A stretch of DNA of 64,000 nucleotides. It comes from Anseranas semipalmata (taxonomy: Eukaryota > Chordata > Aves > Anseriformes > Anseranatidae). The DNA lies in assembly GCA_013399115.1 (NCBI GenBank), contig VXAA01007200.1, positions 10,880 to 74,879 of the forward strand, written 5' to 3'. Within the stretch, counting starts at the first letter, position 1, and each line of letters opens with the position of its first letter. The translations under genes and the position numbers were made by a program. The notes under the pieces were generated by a model, which saw nothing but the letters and a program-made list of their open reading frames with translations, had not been told where the DNA came from and made no database searches. This document shows, in pieces, positions 39,401 to 53,644 of this stretch.

Positions 39401-42400
39401 GCCAGTTGTTAAATAATGTTAGTATTCAGATCTGTACTGACCGAAGTCTCAAATTATTTAATTAAATGGAGTCTGGCTTTTAAAGGAACTCTGTTTCTTC
39501 ACTGATAAATCAAATAATTACTATTTTAATCAGTTTTGAGATTAAATTCTGGCTCATCGAAAGCTGTACTTTAACAAGAGCCAACAAGATGCTGAAAATG
39601 AATGTTCTGCGATTCCAAGCCCTTTTTAACTCTGATCCCTGCCCAAGAATGCAACTTTCTGTAAGCAGATTTTGCCCCCTCATCCCAGCCGCAAACATCA
39701 CTGAAGGCAGTATATAGATCTTCTCCATGTTTTAACCAGACAAAGGAACACACAGAAGTTCATTCAGACTCTTCAGTCCTATTCTAAAATGTCACTCTCC
39801 TCTTCCCCTCCAAAACTCTGTTTTCTCTGTGTATTATTTATTTACCTATTTTTATTAAACTGATAAATTGTAAACAACTGCAATACATAAAAAATCCTTA
39901 AAAGCTCACTGCAAATTTCCTTCAAATCATTTAATTTGTACTGTGTCATGTATTTCAAACAACTTTGCAAGTTATGCAGAAATATAATCACTGTCTTGTA
40001 GCTGATCAGGATAGTATTAGGTAGGTTGTAATTAGAGCAGAAAATTCACTGAAAACTGCTATGTATTACATATTTTAGAAGTCACAGAAGAGCCTCAAAT
40101 AAATAAAAATGAATTGAATAGAATGCAATTTATTCTTTTCAAAGATTTCCTACAATGGATGTCAGAAAAGTAATAACCAACTCCAAGTTAGTTTTCAAAT
40201 ATGCAAAGTCAAATTGGACCTTGTTCACTAAAACTAACGATAATCACCTTAGGCTAAACCTGTATGTGGTTTTAGATGCAATGTTCTTTGCACTTCTTTT
40301 TATTTTTGAAGTCTTTTTAGAAAGGTGTAAAACAGTAAGGATGAGAAAAGAGGGGCTAAGCCTTTAAAGGTTTTGACGGTTTGCTCTTCAACAGCCATAA
40401 CTGGATTTACTGAAAGAAACCAAATGAAATATTTAAAAAGCTTATGCTGATCTGCAAACATTTGCCGCAAGCATCTATTTTTTTGAACAAAGTCTTTAAC
40501 AATGCTTTGAGAGGATGTAAATTTTTGTCTCCAGCTCATTTTGGAAGTTTTTAGCAGAACACTGAAAAGACAGCAGGCCTTAAAATCCAAGAAGTGTTTT
40601 GGGGAAAACCAATGCCCTAGAGAAGTATGGTTACTGATATACACTGGTGGGATGTAATTGCCCTTGTCAACCTTGAACACACAGTGACTAAATATCAGGA
40701 AAAAAAAAGTCAATATTATACCAACTGTGCACTTAACTACAGTGTTTCTGTGTTCACGCAGAGAAAACAAAAATCAATTTATTGTGTGAGAGCCTACCAT
40801 CCTTTCAGAATTCAGTCAATCCACTGATTTATTAATGCTATTGATTATACTGAACTAAACATATTATATGAAGACTTGCCACGTCAAAATGTAACTCCCA
40901 GTTCCCAGTTTAAAGATTTGATTTTACACTTTGGGATGTGAATTATCCTTGAGAAAAGCTCCACTAATATAAATGGGAATTCTGTGAAAAGATCTATGCC
41001 AGTTATGTTTCTCTAAGTCTGCAGAAATGTGCTTGGTATCGCCTTTTACTTTCATACTTAAATATTTATACACAGAAACCCCTTTTCTAAGATCTGAGGC
41101 AAGATGGACACAAAATATAATTGCAATTAGAGATATGCTGAGCTTCCAGAAAATTTGTCTGGAGACTAAGTCATGAAGAATACCTGCTGATTCCTGGGTA
41201 GTGTGGGTACTTAACTTACCTGCATGCTGTGCATCTAGTTACTGTTTGTATTTCGCAGGAGAGATCCATTACCCACATCAATAGTAGGCAACCAATTATA
41301 ACCAGAACATATTACTTCAACTATCACAATATATTAGGTTACAAGTGGCAAATCATGAGGATGATCTACGATAATTAGAGCAAACCGACAGCAAGTTACG
41401 CACATGTGATTCATCAGAAGAGAAAAACATCGCATGCAAAAATCAACAGTAACTGCCACATTAGGTAGGCTGGAGTCTGCACTTTCCCTGTGGTTTGCGC
41501 CAATGACCAGCTTGCTTTATTTACCCCAAAGTACTAATGCTTCTGGTTTTGAATTACGACTTTTACTGGCAGAATTTCTATTCCCCTAATGGCAAATATG
41601 TACTTTTCTTTTTGCCCTGGAGATGTACACATTATTATGTGTGAAATACCAATAGAAAAGCACACCAAAATATGGCATTTGTCTCAGTGGAAAACTTATG
41701 TCTATTTTGAAAAAGTTTGCTCACAGACTATATCTAATTTATGTCTTTTTCTTGGTTTGAAGTTGTTTAAGAAATTCATATATTTCCTGTTAAAGAAAGC
41801 AGAATCTGATTAAGTTTTTTTCAATATAGACTCAACTAATACAGGCAAGAATCAACTAGTTCAGCTGGAATGTGGGAAAACATTAATGATGTTTCAAAGG
41901 ATTTTTAGATAAGGTCTCTTATTGTTATGAGCACATTACAGAATTATAAACTTAATACAGGTGTCTGTGCACTAAGGTATATGGAACATATATTGCTAAC
42001 AAAACAATTACAGTCAATGAGGCAGTCTCTACTAACTCAAAGTAACCCTTTCACCATCAATCAACTACTTTATAGTAGATAGTGAAATCCCATCAAAATA
42101 TCTTCTATAACTTGTATTTTTCCTCCTACAGGTAAGATAGATATTCTTGTATCAAAAGGTAATCTAATCTTGTAGATCTAATGATCTCTATTTTTTAATC
42201 TCATAAAAAGGGAGGACACGAGAAGGAATAAGAGCTCAATTTCTATATGATTCTTTCAGGTGTATTTAGATTTGTGATACCTTTAGAAGAAAACAGAACT
42301 ATTGTGCCCTGGCATAAATGGCATGGCATTTCATTCCATTTTTTCATTCTGAAAGATAGCATTGTTCTATGTACATTAACAATCTGATTCTTCACTGATG

Positions 42401-43528
42401 TTAATGGAAGCTTTTCTACTAATCTGAATTAGCTGGTCAGATACTATATAAAGTAGTATGTAGGACTACCTGAGAAGTCCTGAAAATGTGACAACTCCAC
42501 AACTTTCAAAAACTAACAATCAAAACAAAAAAAAACAAACATAAAAATTAAGCAAATAAAGATTACTTATTCCACGGCAATTGCCTAGCATTGCGGTGTC
42601 AATGTTGCAATTTTACATTACTATAATTTCCCTCGTCTCAACTCAACATTGTTAATTAAAGGTACTTTAAAAGGTGCACCACAACTGTACTGTGACCTCC
42701 TTTACTAAAAAAGTTTTGGGGATTTCTCCAGGAACATGTAATTCAACAGTCATCCTGGATGAGTTTCTTCACTGGGCAGTGAAATAACAGCTGTGAATGG
42801 TACACAGAGTTGGAATGAGTGAAGCTCAGTGTCAATAAATACAACATAGTCTTTATGGGAATAAATACCCCTTCCTACACTTACAAAAAGATGGATTCTA
42901 AATTAGCTATTACTGCTTATGAAGAGAACCTGGGAGTCATTGTGACTAGTTCTATAAAAACACCAGCTTCCAACCTTTCAAAAAAGCAGCATTAGAACGT
43001 TAGCAATTACAAGGAAAAAAAGCATGGCAGGAATCTTTCTTTTATGCTATAAATTCACTGTGTATTCATGTTGAACACTGAATTACTGATCACTGCATCT
43101 AAAAAAAATGCGCTAGACCTACAAAAGAGGCAGAAATTAAACTATCATCAGACAAGTTCTAACAAACAAATGCAAAGGTTCCCTTAACAAAAATGTAATT
43201 AAATTGTGCAAGTCACTGTCACAAGACAGTGCAGCCCAAGAGCATGAATAATTCAATAGGCCTAGTAGATTCATTGATACCTATGAAACATAATGGCCAG
43301 AACTTGACCTCTGACATAACAAGCCATCAAGCCATCAATTTCCAAGCGGTGGGAGGGTTTACACAGGGAAGAATTACCCATGAATACTTGTTTTCTCATG
43401 CTCTTTCTCTAGACATCTTCTACTTATTTGATTCAATGTGTTTGTATCTTATGTATCAAAAATAAACCATGCCAGACTAACCTTTGTTCCTCTCTTTTAT
43501 AAAATGCGTGTTTTCTTTCTGTATATAG
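33460..43528. other. gene-free stretch
   Basis: No recognisable gene. It holds a duplicated 12-bp unit (TATTTAGAGAAC) near 35399-35422, a TA-rich simple region at 37808-37885, and a motif-dense spot at 39274-39303. The longest ORF in the window (156 codons, minus, 40300-40770) lies here but resembles no family and has a noncoding-like composition. If the 33.4 kb exon is real, this would be its upstream intron. Confidence 0.5.
37808..37885. repeat. TA-rich simple repeat with internal symmetry
   Basis: TATATA, AACTATA and TATAGTT units alternate over about 78 bases, with self-complementary segments such as AACTATA and TATAGTT. It would be prone to cruciform formation and replication slippage. 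Confidence 0.8.
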
Positions 43529-46500
43529 GAAACACGGTAGCTCTCATCCATCATCATTAGTAAATTGATGGAATGCCACATTAACTAAGCTCAAGATAAG
43601 GGAGCCTAGATAGCTAAGGAATTGTTTAAAGGTGAGATACCTGCCAGTAGTGCTGAAATCCAGACATAGAGTTTCTCAGAATCTGATTTTTGAGTGATGT
43701 TACTTGGTATTTCATTAGTGATCTTGGCAGAAAAATGGTAGGAGATGAGGACTGTTGCATCATACAGGAAACAAGGGATGACCTTGAGGACTGGTCTAAT
43801 AGAAATGGGATAAAATTTACATAGGCAATGCAAGACTATACACAGAAAGTATGTTCTGCTAGAAACTGGAAGCTAGTTAGCAGAAACAACTGAGAAGAAT
43901 CTGTTGGACTAGTTGATTTCAAGATGACTATACACCCTGATACAACACCATAAAAGCTAATATAACAGTAAAGGCCAATGAATTCTCAAAGTCTTAGACT
44001 CGCTTCAATTTTCCCACTTTATCCTGAAACTTCTCACATAGTGTGAATTATCCAGATTTCCTAGTATTAAAGTGCAAAATAGCCATTTCTGATCTCATTA
44101 ATGTCCCAGTACATTACAATGTCCCTCTTTGTGCATATAATCAGCCTACGTGCTTGAGAAATACTTGTTAGGTTCTCACTGCATGCGTGTGTCACACACA
44201 CAGATATGTTCAACTCGTGTTTAAGTATACGATGATTGTATACCCACTAGTGGCTTTTTCTGATTTCCAGAGTGATATTGATCTTTCTGAAACCTCTCTT
44301 AGTTAGCATCATTGCCATAAGCCACAGGAAGTAAGTTCTTGGTATCTTCTATCACTGAAGGAAAATATTTTAAAACACTAAAAAGCTAAAGACAAAGGAA
44401 GATCTTAAAAATATGTAAAAATACTGATCTATCTTTTAGAGATAGATATGAATGTTATCTAGAAAATAACTGACCATCTGGAATACGCACGGCTTTTTAT
44501 GCCATTTTCCTTGGAATACTTTTGATTTTATGAGGAAAATCCCAGACATATTTTAGCATGCTTATTTTTCAATGTCATCACTTTCAATTGTCAATTCCGT
44601 TATGCTAAGTGATTTTATTAGATTAATATTAGACGCAAAAGTCTACATGGATTACAATTCAAATCACTAAGAGGTAGGCAATATAAAGTTAGAACGTAAC
44701 TTGCAAAGATGACATAAAACTTTTTGTCAAACTTTTATGGGGGGCTCAGGTGCTACTCTCTAGTAGTTGGATTTGATTTATTTCATGGAATTGGCTGTAC
44801 ATGCTTGCTCTGTGTTCTTATACTCATACCTCTGCATCTGCTATTGGTGACAGCTTTGGAGTCATGTTCTTGCAAAACTGGATGTCAAATTCATCATACC
44901 TAAAGTACGAACTGAAGAACACCTAAATTTACTAATGGAAGCTCAGCTCCTTCCTCTAATACTATCATGTCTGGAGTTTAGATTTTGGAGCAGGATACGA
45001 TTATGCCCTGGCTATCAGCACAAAATAAGAACAAGCTACAAGGTCCTAGACCTCAGCACACGAATGCCTTACGTTTTCGAGAAGGCTTGCTACAAATCTC
45101 ATTGAATGATTCTGCAAGACAGCTTCCCTTCAGAAGTTACCTTATCTGAAAGTAGATCAGATTTTCAAAAGTTTAGTTATTATAGAGGCAATCTCAGAAT
45201 TTTACAGCGAAATGAAAACATTGATACACACAGAGATTCACGTGTACAGGTACATAGCATATAGAATCTTTTTATCCTTACTTTAGTTTTATTTATGAGC
45301 TTGTTTCACCTTCCATTTCAGACAGAAGAAGGCACTTTAGCCATGAAAATACCAGTTAAAGTTCTGTTGATTTCTGTCATTAATATAATTGTATGAAATG
45401 TGTTTATGATGTCTAATTCAGCATTTATATTTTATGTCAGTCAAAAGGTTATTGGATCTTATCAATGTAATTCATCAGTATCAATTTTATGCTTCAAGAA
45501 AAGGAGAAATTTGCCTAGTCAAGTTGAAGTTGGGCTACCAAAGCAAAAACATCTCTTGAATAACCATGTGTGGGATAGGGTTTGAAAGCTGGTTTTAGCA
45601 GCCTGCAAGCTAGTCAGCTTCTTTCCTCTAGCAGAAGGTATAAATGCAATGAAAAAAATATTCTGGATGACTGTGGCATTATGAATGATTTAACTAAATG
45701 CAATGTAATATGATGTCACCAATACACTACTGTAGGAGGAAAAAAAAATAATAAGCTGTAGTAAGTTTTTTACATTTGCTTCATACAGATATTTTAATCA
45801 CAAAGAATTCTTTCTAATCACTTCTCATCACAATAATTTCATTCTGTATATACCAAATAATTTCTCAGTTTATATATAAAGTTGTCCATCAGTTATGCAT
45901 CAGGATATCAGTCTCTGGTATTCTTCAAATTCATGGGAATTAATTCAAGATATTGTAATGGTGTCCAACCATGAACTTCATGTTTCTTATTCTTAAATAA
46001 ATCAGCTGAATCAGGTGCTGATCCTGCACTGTTTAAACTAGTATTTTTACAATGTTTTCTGAGGGATTTTGTAGAAAAATATTTAAATTTCTAAAGAATC
46101 TTAAACATTTTTACAGCTCTATAGATAGATACAGCTTTAAATACCTGCATTGCTATTTCTGAGTTTCAAAACATTACTCACTTTCATAAATTCATATGTA
46201 ATCCTATTCTGACCATTCTGCATCTTTATGGGTTACTGATGATAAAAAGACTGTGTGGTGATGCTGGTTTAGTAACATAAATTACATATCAATTTATTTT
46301 TTTTTTTTATGTATTGCTTAGTGTAAACAAGACATTCATACTGAACCTCAAATGCACTTGGAAAGGCAAGGAGCAAATTACACTCTAATTTGATAAAACT
46401 ATGCTAATGGTTTGGTGTCTCACAGTTTGTAGAATGAAAATTTACAGAATGTAAACATTAAGAGAATTTAAAAGTAGACCTGTAGAAATGCATTCAAGAC

Positions 46501-47162
46501 ATTGGATATACCTTTACAAACTTTACTCAATCAATAGAGGACATTTCAGAAGACAATATAGAAGGGAAGCTTCTCTGTTAAGCTTAAGGTATCTATGTAG
46601 CTTAGCAATGAAAGACCAGAAACTCAATTACACAGTCAGCAGAGTGATTTATATGTCTCCAATGGCAATTCCAAAGACCTAAATTAGGAGCTTACCTCTA
46701 TCAATTACAAAGTGAGGTGGAAGCACTTAACTTTACGTATTTAAGTTAGAAGATCGAGCCTAGATCTTAGAGTCAGACACCAATCTATTTATTACACTAT
46801 TATTTTTTATTCTTAATATAGCCTGAAAACTCTGGCATTTTTTCAAGGATATTCTATTGCATGCATGTTAGAGACATAAATGACTGTTCTAGAAATTAGT
46901 TAATTAATTTATTACGACCGCAGTAAACTCTCTTGTTACAGCACAGACGAAAATGTCACTTTTTCCTACTTAACTACCAGTTAATTAACCAAAGCACAGC
47001 TGCTTTACATTTCTAAAAAATATTAAAGATACTATCATTCACTACGTTTGTAATTGACAACTGGATGGCAGAGACAATATGAACAGGAAGAGCCAGGTAC
47101 AGGATTCAAGGTAGTGATCTCTTAAAAGATATTTAATGAATAAAGTTTAACATTTGTAGTCA

Positions 47163-47206
47163 GGAAAAGAAAAGAAAAGAAAAGAAAAACAAAACAAAAC
47201 AAAAAA
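47163..47206. repeat. compound pentanucleotide repeat (AAAAG)n(AAAAC)n
   Basis: About four copies of AAAAG pass directly into about three copies of AAAAC and an A run. Compound microsatellite. Confidence 0.92.
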
Positions 47207-50200
47207 TATACCCATATCAACATGCCTATTAAGACAATGAGGAAAAAACTAATTAAAGTAAATTAGCCTAATGTGCACAGGCTGGATAAAGACAGATCAC
47301 TTTTAAAAATCCAAGAAGATAATGGTACCCATTTGGGATATGTTTTTGGCATTCTTCATATAAATTGGACAGTTTTAGAGGATAAATATGGTACAGAAGT
47401 CCTTACAGGCAATTATGTCTTTACAGTGCTGGTGGCTGACATCATAAAAGTATAATTTTAATTGCTATTAATTGCGTTAAGTCTACTGTTATTGAATACT
47501 TAATGCCATCTCTGACAGTTGTAGTAATTTATATACTTTAATGAAGCTTCATGGTAGAAGTTTGGATGTATAGGGTCATTTACACTATGTTCAAAACAAT
47601 TCATTTTATCAACTCATACGTACGTAGGTTATAAAAACACTGATTTTTGTCTTCTCAAAATTTTTTTCATTTACTTTAGCCCTATATGGATAACTATAAA
47701 ATCAGTTTCTGTCTCATGTTTTAAATGTATCAGCCTTTACTATGTATTTTTAAAAGCAACTGTTACTGTACAGTCTTCCAATATGAAGCTACCTCTCTGT
47801 TCAATGAGAAAACTGAGTTTAGAGAAGCTGATGAATGACTAAATGACATCAATTCACATGAATATTGTGCCAACTGGGAATACAGAATAGGTAAAATAAA
47901 ACGCTGAAATTGCTTTGGCACACAACTGCAAAACCACTCATGACTAACTAAATAGGACTGACTGTTAAAAGAACTTGGCACAAAGATTTAAGAATATAAA
48001 GTAACTGAAGAAATGCAAGATAATAAAGAGAAACTGAAGAAATATTTAGCAACATAATTTTATGAAATGCGGAGAAAAATAATGTTACTGAATTTACATT
48101 TCTGTACTAAAATTCATATTGCTCTACTGTCAATAATTGCAGGTCTTTACTGTTAGTGTGATTTGCATTATTAAATTATGAGAAATTCATTTATCTCAAT
48201 CAGTGCTAGTTTCAATATTTGTGAACTAGTAATTGCCCCAGTTGCACTAATGGGACAATACATCTATTACCGTTTTTCTGTCTGTTTTCATGCCTACTTA
48301 AAATAATAGCAGCGTTATATAAAAAGTAAATTACTGCATGGGGTAGGAATGTGCCTCAAAGAACTCCCAGTCCCTGGAAATTCTAGCCCATTGTCAGGAC
48401 TGTACAAGGCATACTTAAAAAAAACAAAGGGCTACCAAAAAAAAATATACCCATTTCTGGGTCATTACCATTAAGATAATGCCCCCTAATGGATCTTGTA
48501 GCAGAGGGTTTTAAGTAACTGGACTTAAATTTCTGTGCATTACTTTCAAAGACACAGTGGAGTCAAATACAGGCAGGTGCTGGCTATCCATCACCACTTT
48601 CACTTTGTTATCTCTGAATCATATAAATCAAGTTAGAAGACTTACAGTTAGGTTTTTGCAGTCCTGAAAGTTTAAGTTACGGTCTTTGTAATTTGGTCCT
48701 TGTTGCAAAACTAGGCTTCTCATTTTTAGACAATTAAGGAATGGACATCTGTTGCTTTTGTTTAAAAAAAAAAAAAAAAGTAACCATAAAACAGAAAACA
48801 TTGGAACATCTGAAAGCCAGAAATATCTAAAGGTTGAGATGTTTTAACCTCAAAAGCAGATGAAATTTAAAATATTTTAAAATGGAAAAAATACGTATTA
48901 TTAAGCTTTTTGAAATTAGTAATAGATAATAACACTACTTTGTAGATATAGCCAATATTCTACATTTTTCATGACCTTTGGTCAAAATACAATGTGAACA
49001 TCTGGTAGTTCTAGTACCTCTAAGAGCTAAGTGGGCTCTAAGACTTGGATGAATCCAAAGAATGCTCGATACTGCAAAAAAAAACTGGTCCTAGGAATAT
49101 TCCATTTTAAGGAGACTTTAAAAGAAAAGGGGTATTTCTACATCTCAGTACGAAGTTTTAGTTCTTTATTTATGAGTTATTCAATTATTTAGGAGTTCTA
49201 TTTGCGTTTAAAGTGTCTCAGTTCCAGTTTGTCCAGAACACCAGTCAGGTTTGCTTTTTTTCTCCATATACAAACACATTTTTGCCTGAAGACATCCTAT
49301 ACAAAGACAGATGCCCACAGATCACTATGTATTTGCTATTCCCTAACTGCTTTGTTATTATTAGTTACGGCAGTTTTCCCCATATTAGCAAAGTGAACAT
49401 TACCTTAATGTAGGATAAAACTATGTTTTTGGAACACATACAGAACAGACATTTAATAATAGCTTTCAATTCGCTTCAAGTGTTTCACATTTTTGAGTGG
49501 ATGTTTTATTTGAAAACTTATTTCTCAAAACACCATTAATCAAATTTACCAGAAATGGAGCAGGATGCCTGCTATCAGGACTTCCCTCTTTTCCTTGCTT
49601 TTGTATCCTTCATTTTTACTACAAGCAGGGAAAAGTAGCCTGTGCAATTTGTTAGTCAGACAAGGAATCATAAAACATGAGAATAAAAGAAAAGGCATAA
49701 TGAGGAACAAATCTGAAGGATTGTTGTTGAATTGAACACTCACCATCCACTTTAGTAAAAATGAAATTAATCTGAAAGGCCAAAGAATAACTTGTTTTAA
49801 AGTGCATAAGAAGAGACTCTCGTTTTTCCCGAATTCGTTTTAACTACTGATGGTTCCTTACATCACAAGCAAATCAAGTAGTAATATATACACTTTGCTT
49901 TACATCTCCCGAAGCGACATTCTGAAGCACACTGGGCAAACAGTGAGAAAACTGATATGGTATATATACTAAATATCTTTATATCTGTAATTTTTCAGGT
50001 ATTCTGAATGCTTTTAATCGGTGCACAGTTACCTATGAATAATTATAAGAAGTCAGGAAAAAAAAAAAGACAATTTTTTGAAGTTGAATTTAAGGTCAGA
50101 AAATGAGAAAATTAGTTAAAATGAAAAAACACTCACTAATATTAAAGGTGACTAATATCTTCAGAGTGGTGTTTATCCGAAGTGTTTGGTCTTACAGTTC

Positions 50201-52060
50201 TCTTTTACCACTAGAAAGAAAACTTCACTGCATGTCAGATTTTCCTGGATTTGCAAAATATGGAGGTAATATGCACTACAGATGAAGCATTCAATTTGTA
50301 ACAGACGCAGTAATGTTTTGGCATCTGGAATAGGAAGATTATGAACTTGTCTGGATTTGAGATGAGACACTGTAGAACACACTAAAAATACAGTAAGGAT
50401 GGACAAGAGAAACTATAGTACTGGGCAAGACCAGAAGACAGACAAAAACTGGAAAAAATACTATTTTTTTTTAATTATGTACAAAGTTAGACAATGGGGA
50501 AGCTAGTTAGATTCATAGTACTGGAAGAGGACAGCTACAACAAATACTTTTCCAGCCAATTTTATAAACTAAAAAAAACCCTACACTACAAGATACTGCA
50601 AAGCAGAAGTAGAAGGAAGACAAGAATCAGAACTGAAAAATTCAACTTCTGGGTTTTATTTAGTTACCACTTATGTTTATTATGAAGATCTAGAGATAGC
50701 TTTTCACAATCTTGCGCTAACAATGCATTCATAAAGACTGTTTTCTTTATCCTCTGCCCTATCTCCAAGAACATTTCTCTTATTTTCTCTTTTCAATTCC
50801 AGTTTCAGCCTCTACTCCCTTTTCCTTTTGTTTCTCAGACTCTCCCTAGTGCATTTCAGTAGCATATCTAACAGTATATTTTTCATTTAATAGCAGTACC
50901 TGTATTTCCTATTTATCAAGTATTTTAATGAACCATCCCTTTTTCCACCAAGCAGTCATTCAGAAAAGAGTCTATCAGAACTGTGTTCTGGAAATAAATG
51001 TTTATCTGAGCAAATATTTTGATATTCTAAATTGCAGGAAATACAGTATGTTCCTGTAAATTACCAGAACTGAAGCCTCCACCACTGTAGTCAGATAAAC
51101 ACTTTTTGTTGTCTGCATTTATGTCAAGATTGGCACTGATGACAGAATTCAAAAATTAATATATTTTAAAATAAATACATTTCATGTAATGTTATGAGCA
51201 GAAAATGGAATGTGAAATAGTATGTGCTAATCAGCATCAAGTTTTTGTGCTGGAAAATACGAATCTGAAAACCTAAAGTACAAAGTTGCTCCCATTACAT
51301 ACACATACTGGAAACTTCCTTTAGATTTCAAGCTATTTGAGATTTTTATTTTTTAATTCCAGTTTCTATGTAGAACCAATATGGTCAGAAATATCAGAAG
51401 AAAGCAAGATGCATGTAAAGATGACCAATGAATTTCCTTTTGCAACACTAATAAATAGGTTTTGATCAAATATATGGCTCTCAGTTCAATTTCTCTTCTG
51501 ATATCTACCCACAGAAAATGTCCTCAATTAAGTGAATACATGCTATTCCTACCGTTCAAAAATTCTCGTAATATATCCAGGAATGTTAACAGAAAAGACA
51601 AAAACTAAGAGCTGAAGTAAGTGTACACATAGCTGACAGTCCAGCAAATAATTTTTAGAAGATCAGATATTCCCAAGCTGTAACATTTTTTCTATTTCAT
51701 TTCTCCCTGGGAATTTTCCATCTTTTATTGTTACAAAGGATTGGAGGGTGATAGATCCAAATTTTTTACCTCCTAGTTCAACTAACCTTTCCATTATATT
51801 CCTGTAATTAAAAATAACTTCACTGAATCAAATAGAATTATATTAAAATAGCTATAAATGAAAGGAGAATCAAACCTCGTATTTGCAATCTCCAGAGTAA
51901 AAGCCAATAAATTCATGTCAAAGCTGAGAATATTGCTGTTGGAAATCATAAAAGCTGAAAGATATTCCTCAGTTATGGGCTTTTGTGTATTTAGAATTAG
52001 AGCAAAACTGATGGTGTTTATTGAAAAAAAATGCAGGTAGACAAACAGGTACGCTTTATG

Positions 52061-52120
52061 TGAAAGAGAAGGAAGACAAGGGCAAGGAGGAGGGAGAGTG
52101 TGAGAGCAAGAGAGAAAAAT
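52061..52120 (+). repeat. purine-rich (GA) tract
   Basis: The plus strand is almost wholly A/G over about 60 bases, and purine enrichment continues less strictly to about 52280. Such asymmetric tracts can form triplex DNA. No gene is attached to it. Confidence 0.7.
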
Positions 52121-52979
52121 GTTCTCTAGGGGAGCTGACAGAATGGGAATGGCACAAGGGAGCTGGTGGAAGATCAAAATAGAGTTCAGAAAACTGAGAA
52201 AGGATTAAAGGGAGCCCAAGATACTTTGTGAGGATCAGAGAAAAATGGAGGGGGTGAGAATGAGGAAAAGATGTAGAGTGGCCACAAGGAGTATTTTACT
52301 GGCAGTCAAAATGTCCCAGTGATAAAATCATAAAACATGACAGAAAAGGAACTAAATACAAAAATGTGGGTCAGTTGACCTTAAAAGGTCTATCTCAAAC
52401 ACTTTACCAGGGAAGAAAGAGGAGTTCAGGAATGACTAAGTCTGTATCTGAGGTGCCTTAAAGCAGTGGGGGACTTCTCCATTCTTAACACACTTCATTG
52501 AGTTTTTGATTTCCAGCATACAGAGAGTGAGACAGTGGAATCACAGAAAACTTCCTTATATAGAGTTATTCACTGCAATACAGCTATGTCTTTCTTTTTC
52601 AGATAGAGAAGAAACTAGAGCAGTTTTTCAGGAAGGCACCTTCATCCCAGTAGACGTTGAATAGACAAAAAAGAGGTATGTTGATAACAAAGTAATTGAC
52701 GGAATAGAAATTCACTTGAAAATAAAACTTTATGTTTTTATCCCTTTCTCTCCCCCCTTCTTTAATTTATTCAGTTGGCAATAAAGATCTGACTTTTGTT
52801 TGAAATAGATTATCACATTGAAGAAGTATTTGTGCTATTTTGCAAGCAAACTAGTTACAACCAAATGGTGCAAAATTCTGCCCTACATTCTTCCCTGTGC
52901 TTTCAAGTTACCTACCTCAGAGACCCGCTGGGGCCTCCCAAATTTACTTGCAATTCAAGATGAGGTGGAGAACAGAGTG

Positions 52980-53095
52980 TGGGAAAAGCTGCAGCCTCTG
53001 CTTGTGGCACCGTGAGAGAGCGAGCGAGCAACATGGAGCAGCGCCGCTGCCCCCCTTCCTGCTAGCCCTGGGGTAGTGTTAGCTTATATCGCCGG
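52980..53095. other. small CpG-rich, GC-rich patch
   Basis: CpGs occur at 53011, 53021, 53025, 53042, 53045, 53090 and 53093, seven in about 85 bases, in a window otherwise nearly free of CpG. The patch contains GAGCGAGCGAGC and a C6 run, and an ATG at 53033 opens a frame of only ten codons. Such sequence is typical of small promoters or first exons of noncoding transcripts. No TATA box or convincing donor follows within view, so this is a guess about function but a clear compositional feature. Confidence 0.45.
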
Positions 53096-53644
53096 TGTGG
53101 AGAGGACAGGAATCACTGAGGAAAATCCTGGAGGTGTACTGATCAGCAGCCTTTTACAGAAGTAAACCCAAACCTTGATAACCCTCAAACCAGCTGATTT
53201 ACTTTACTGTGCCTGTTCGTGGCTTGATCAGTAGGTCACTCAGTATCCACACGCCAAAATGGGCAAAGAGAACATTATTCAATATTAGGCAATAAAAATA
53301 AAATTACAATAAACATTCAAAAACATTGTTTCATTTTCTTTGTTTTTAAATTCTCCAGGAAGCAGAAAAAAATCTCCGCTTTGCTCATTGTTCATTCTTG
53401 AAAAGCCTTTCAAAGAACAGAGATGAACCCTCAAAATATTAAGCTAAATATCCATAGAGAAGTAAAAAAGATCAAGATGACATGTATTTTCTGTGAGGCA
53501 TACAACTTCAGCATGATTTAAATGCCTGTTTATTGCTTTACAGATGTCATTTCTTGATTTTCTAATATGTAACGCTTTTCAATATTTGCAATTTTTTGTT
53601 ATTTGCAAAGCTTTTTTCTCGTGATTTTTTTACTTTCAAAACCC

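Larger units (their letters stand above)
43529..52879. other. gene-free stretch
   Basis: No gene recognised. It includes a splice-site-bounded but closed-frame segment at 43529-43631, an AAAAG/AAAAC compound repeat at 47163-47206, an A16 run at 48764-48779, a pyrimidine-rich region at about 50740-50850 and a purine-rich region at 52061-52120. The 127-codon minus ORF at 51794-52177 reads across the purine-rich tract and is probably chance. Confidence 0.5.

Noticed and set aside
40300..40770. Longest ORF in the window (156 codons, minus), with a hydrophobic stretch near residues 11-33
   Set aside because: No recognisable domain, many phenylalanine and leucine codons as expected from translating AT-rich DNA, and no splice or promoter context.
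41213..41220. Near-perfect minus-strand donor CAG|GTAAGT
   Set aside because: No acceptor with a pyrimidine tract at a sensible distance; isolated donor-like motifs are expected by chance.
43529..43631. Exon-like segment with a good acceptor (TTTCTTTCTGTATATAG) and an AAAG|GTGAGA donor
   Set aside because: All three frames contain stops, so it is not coding. A noncoding exon is possible but nothing else supports it.
51794..52177. 127-codon minus-strand ORF
   Set aside because: Runs across a purine-rich plus-strand tract that rarely yields stops on the complement; it is a composition artefact.
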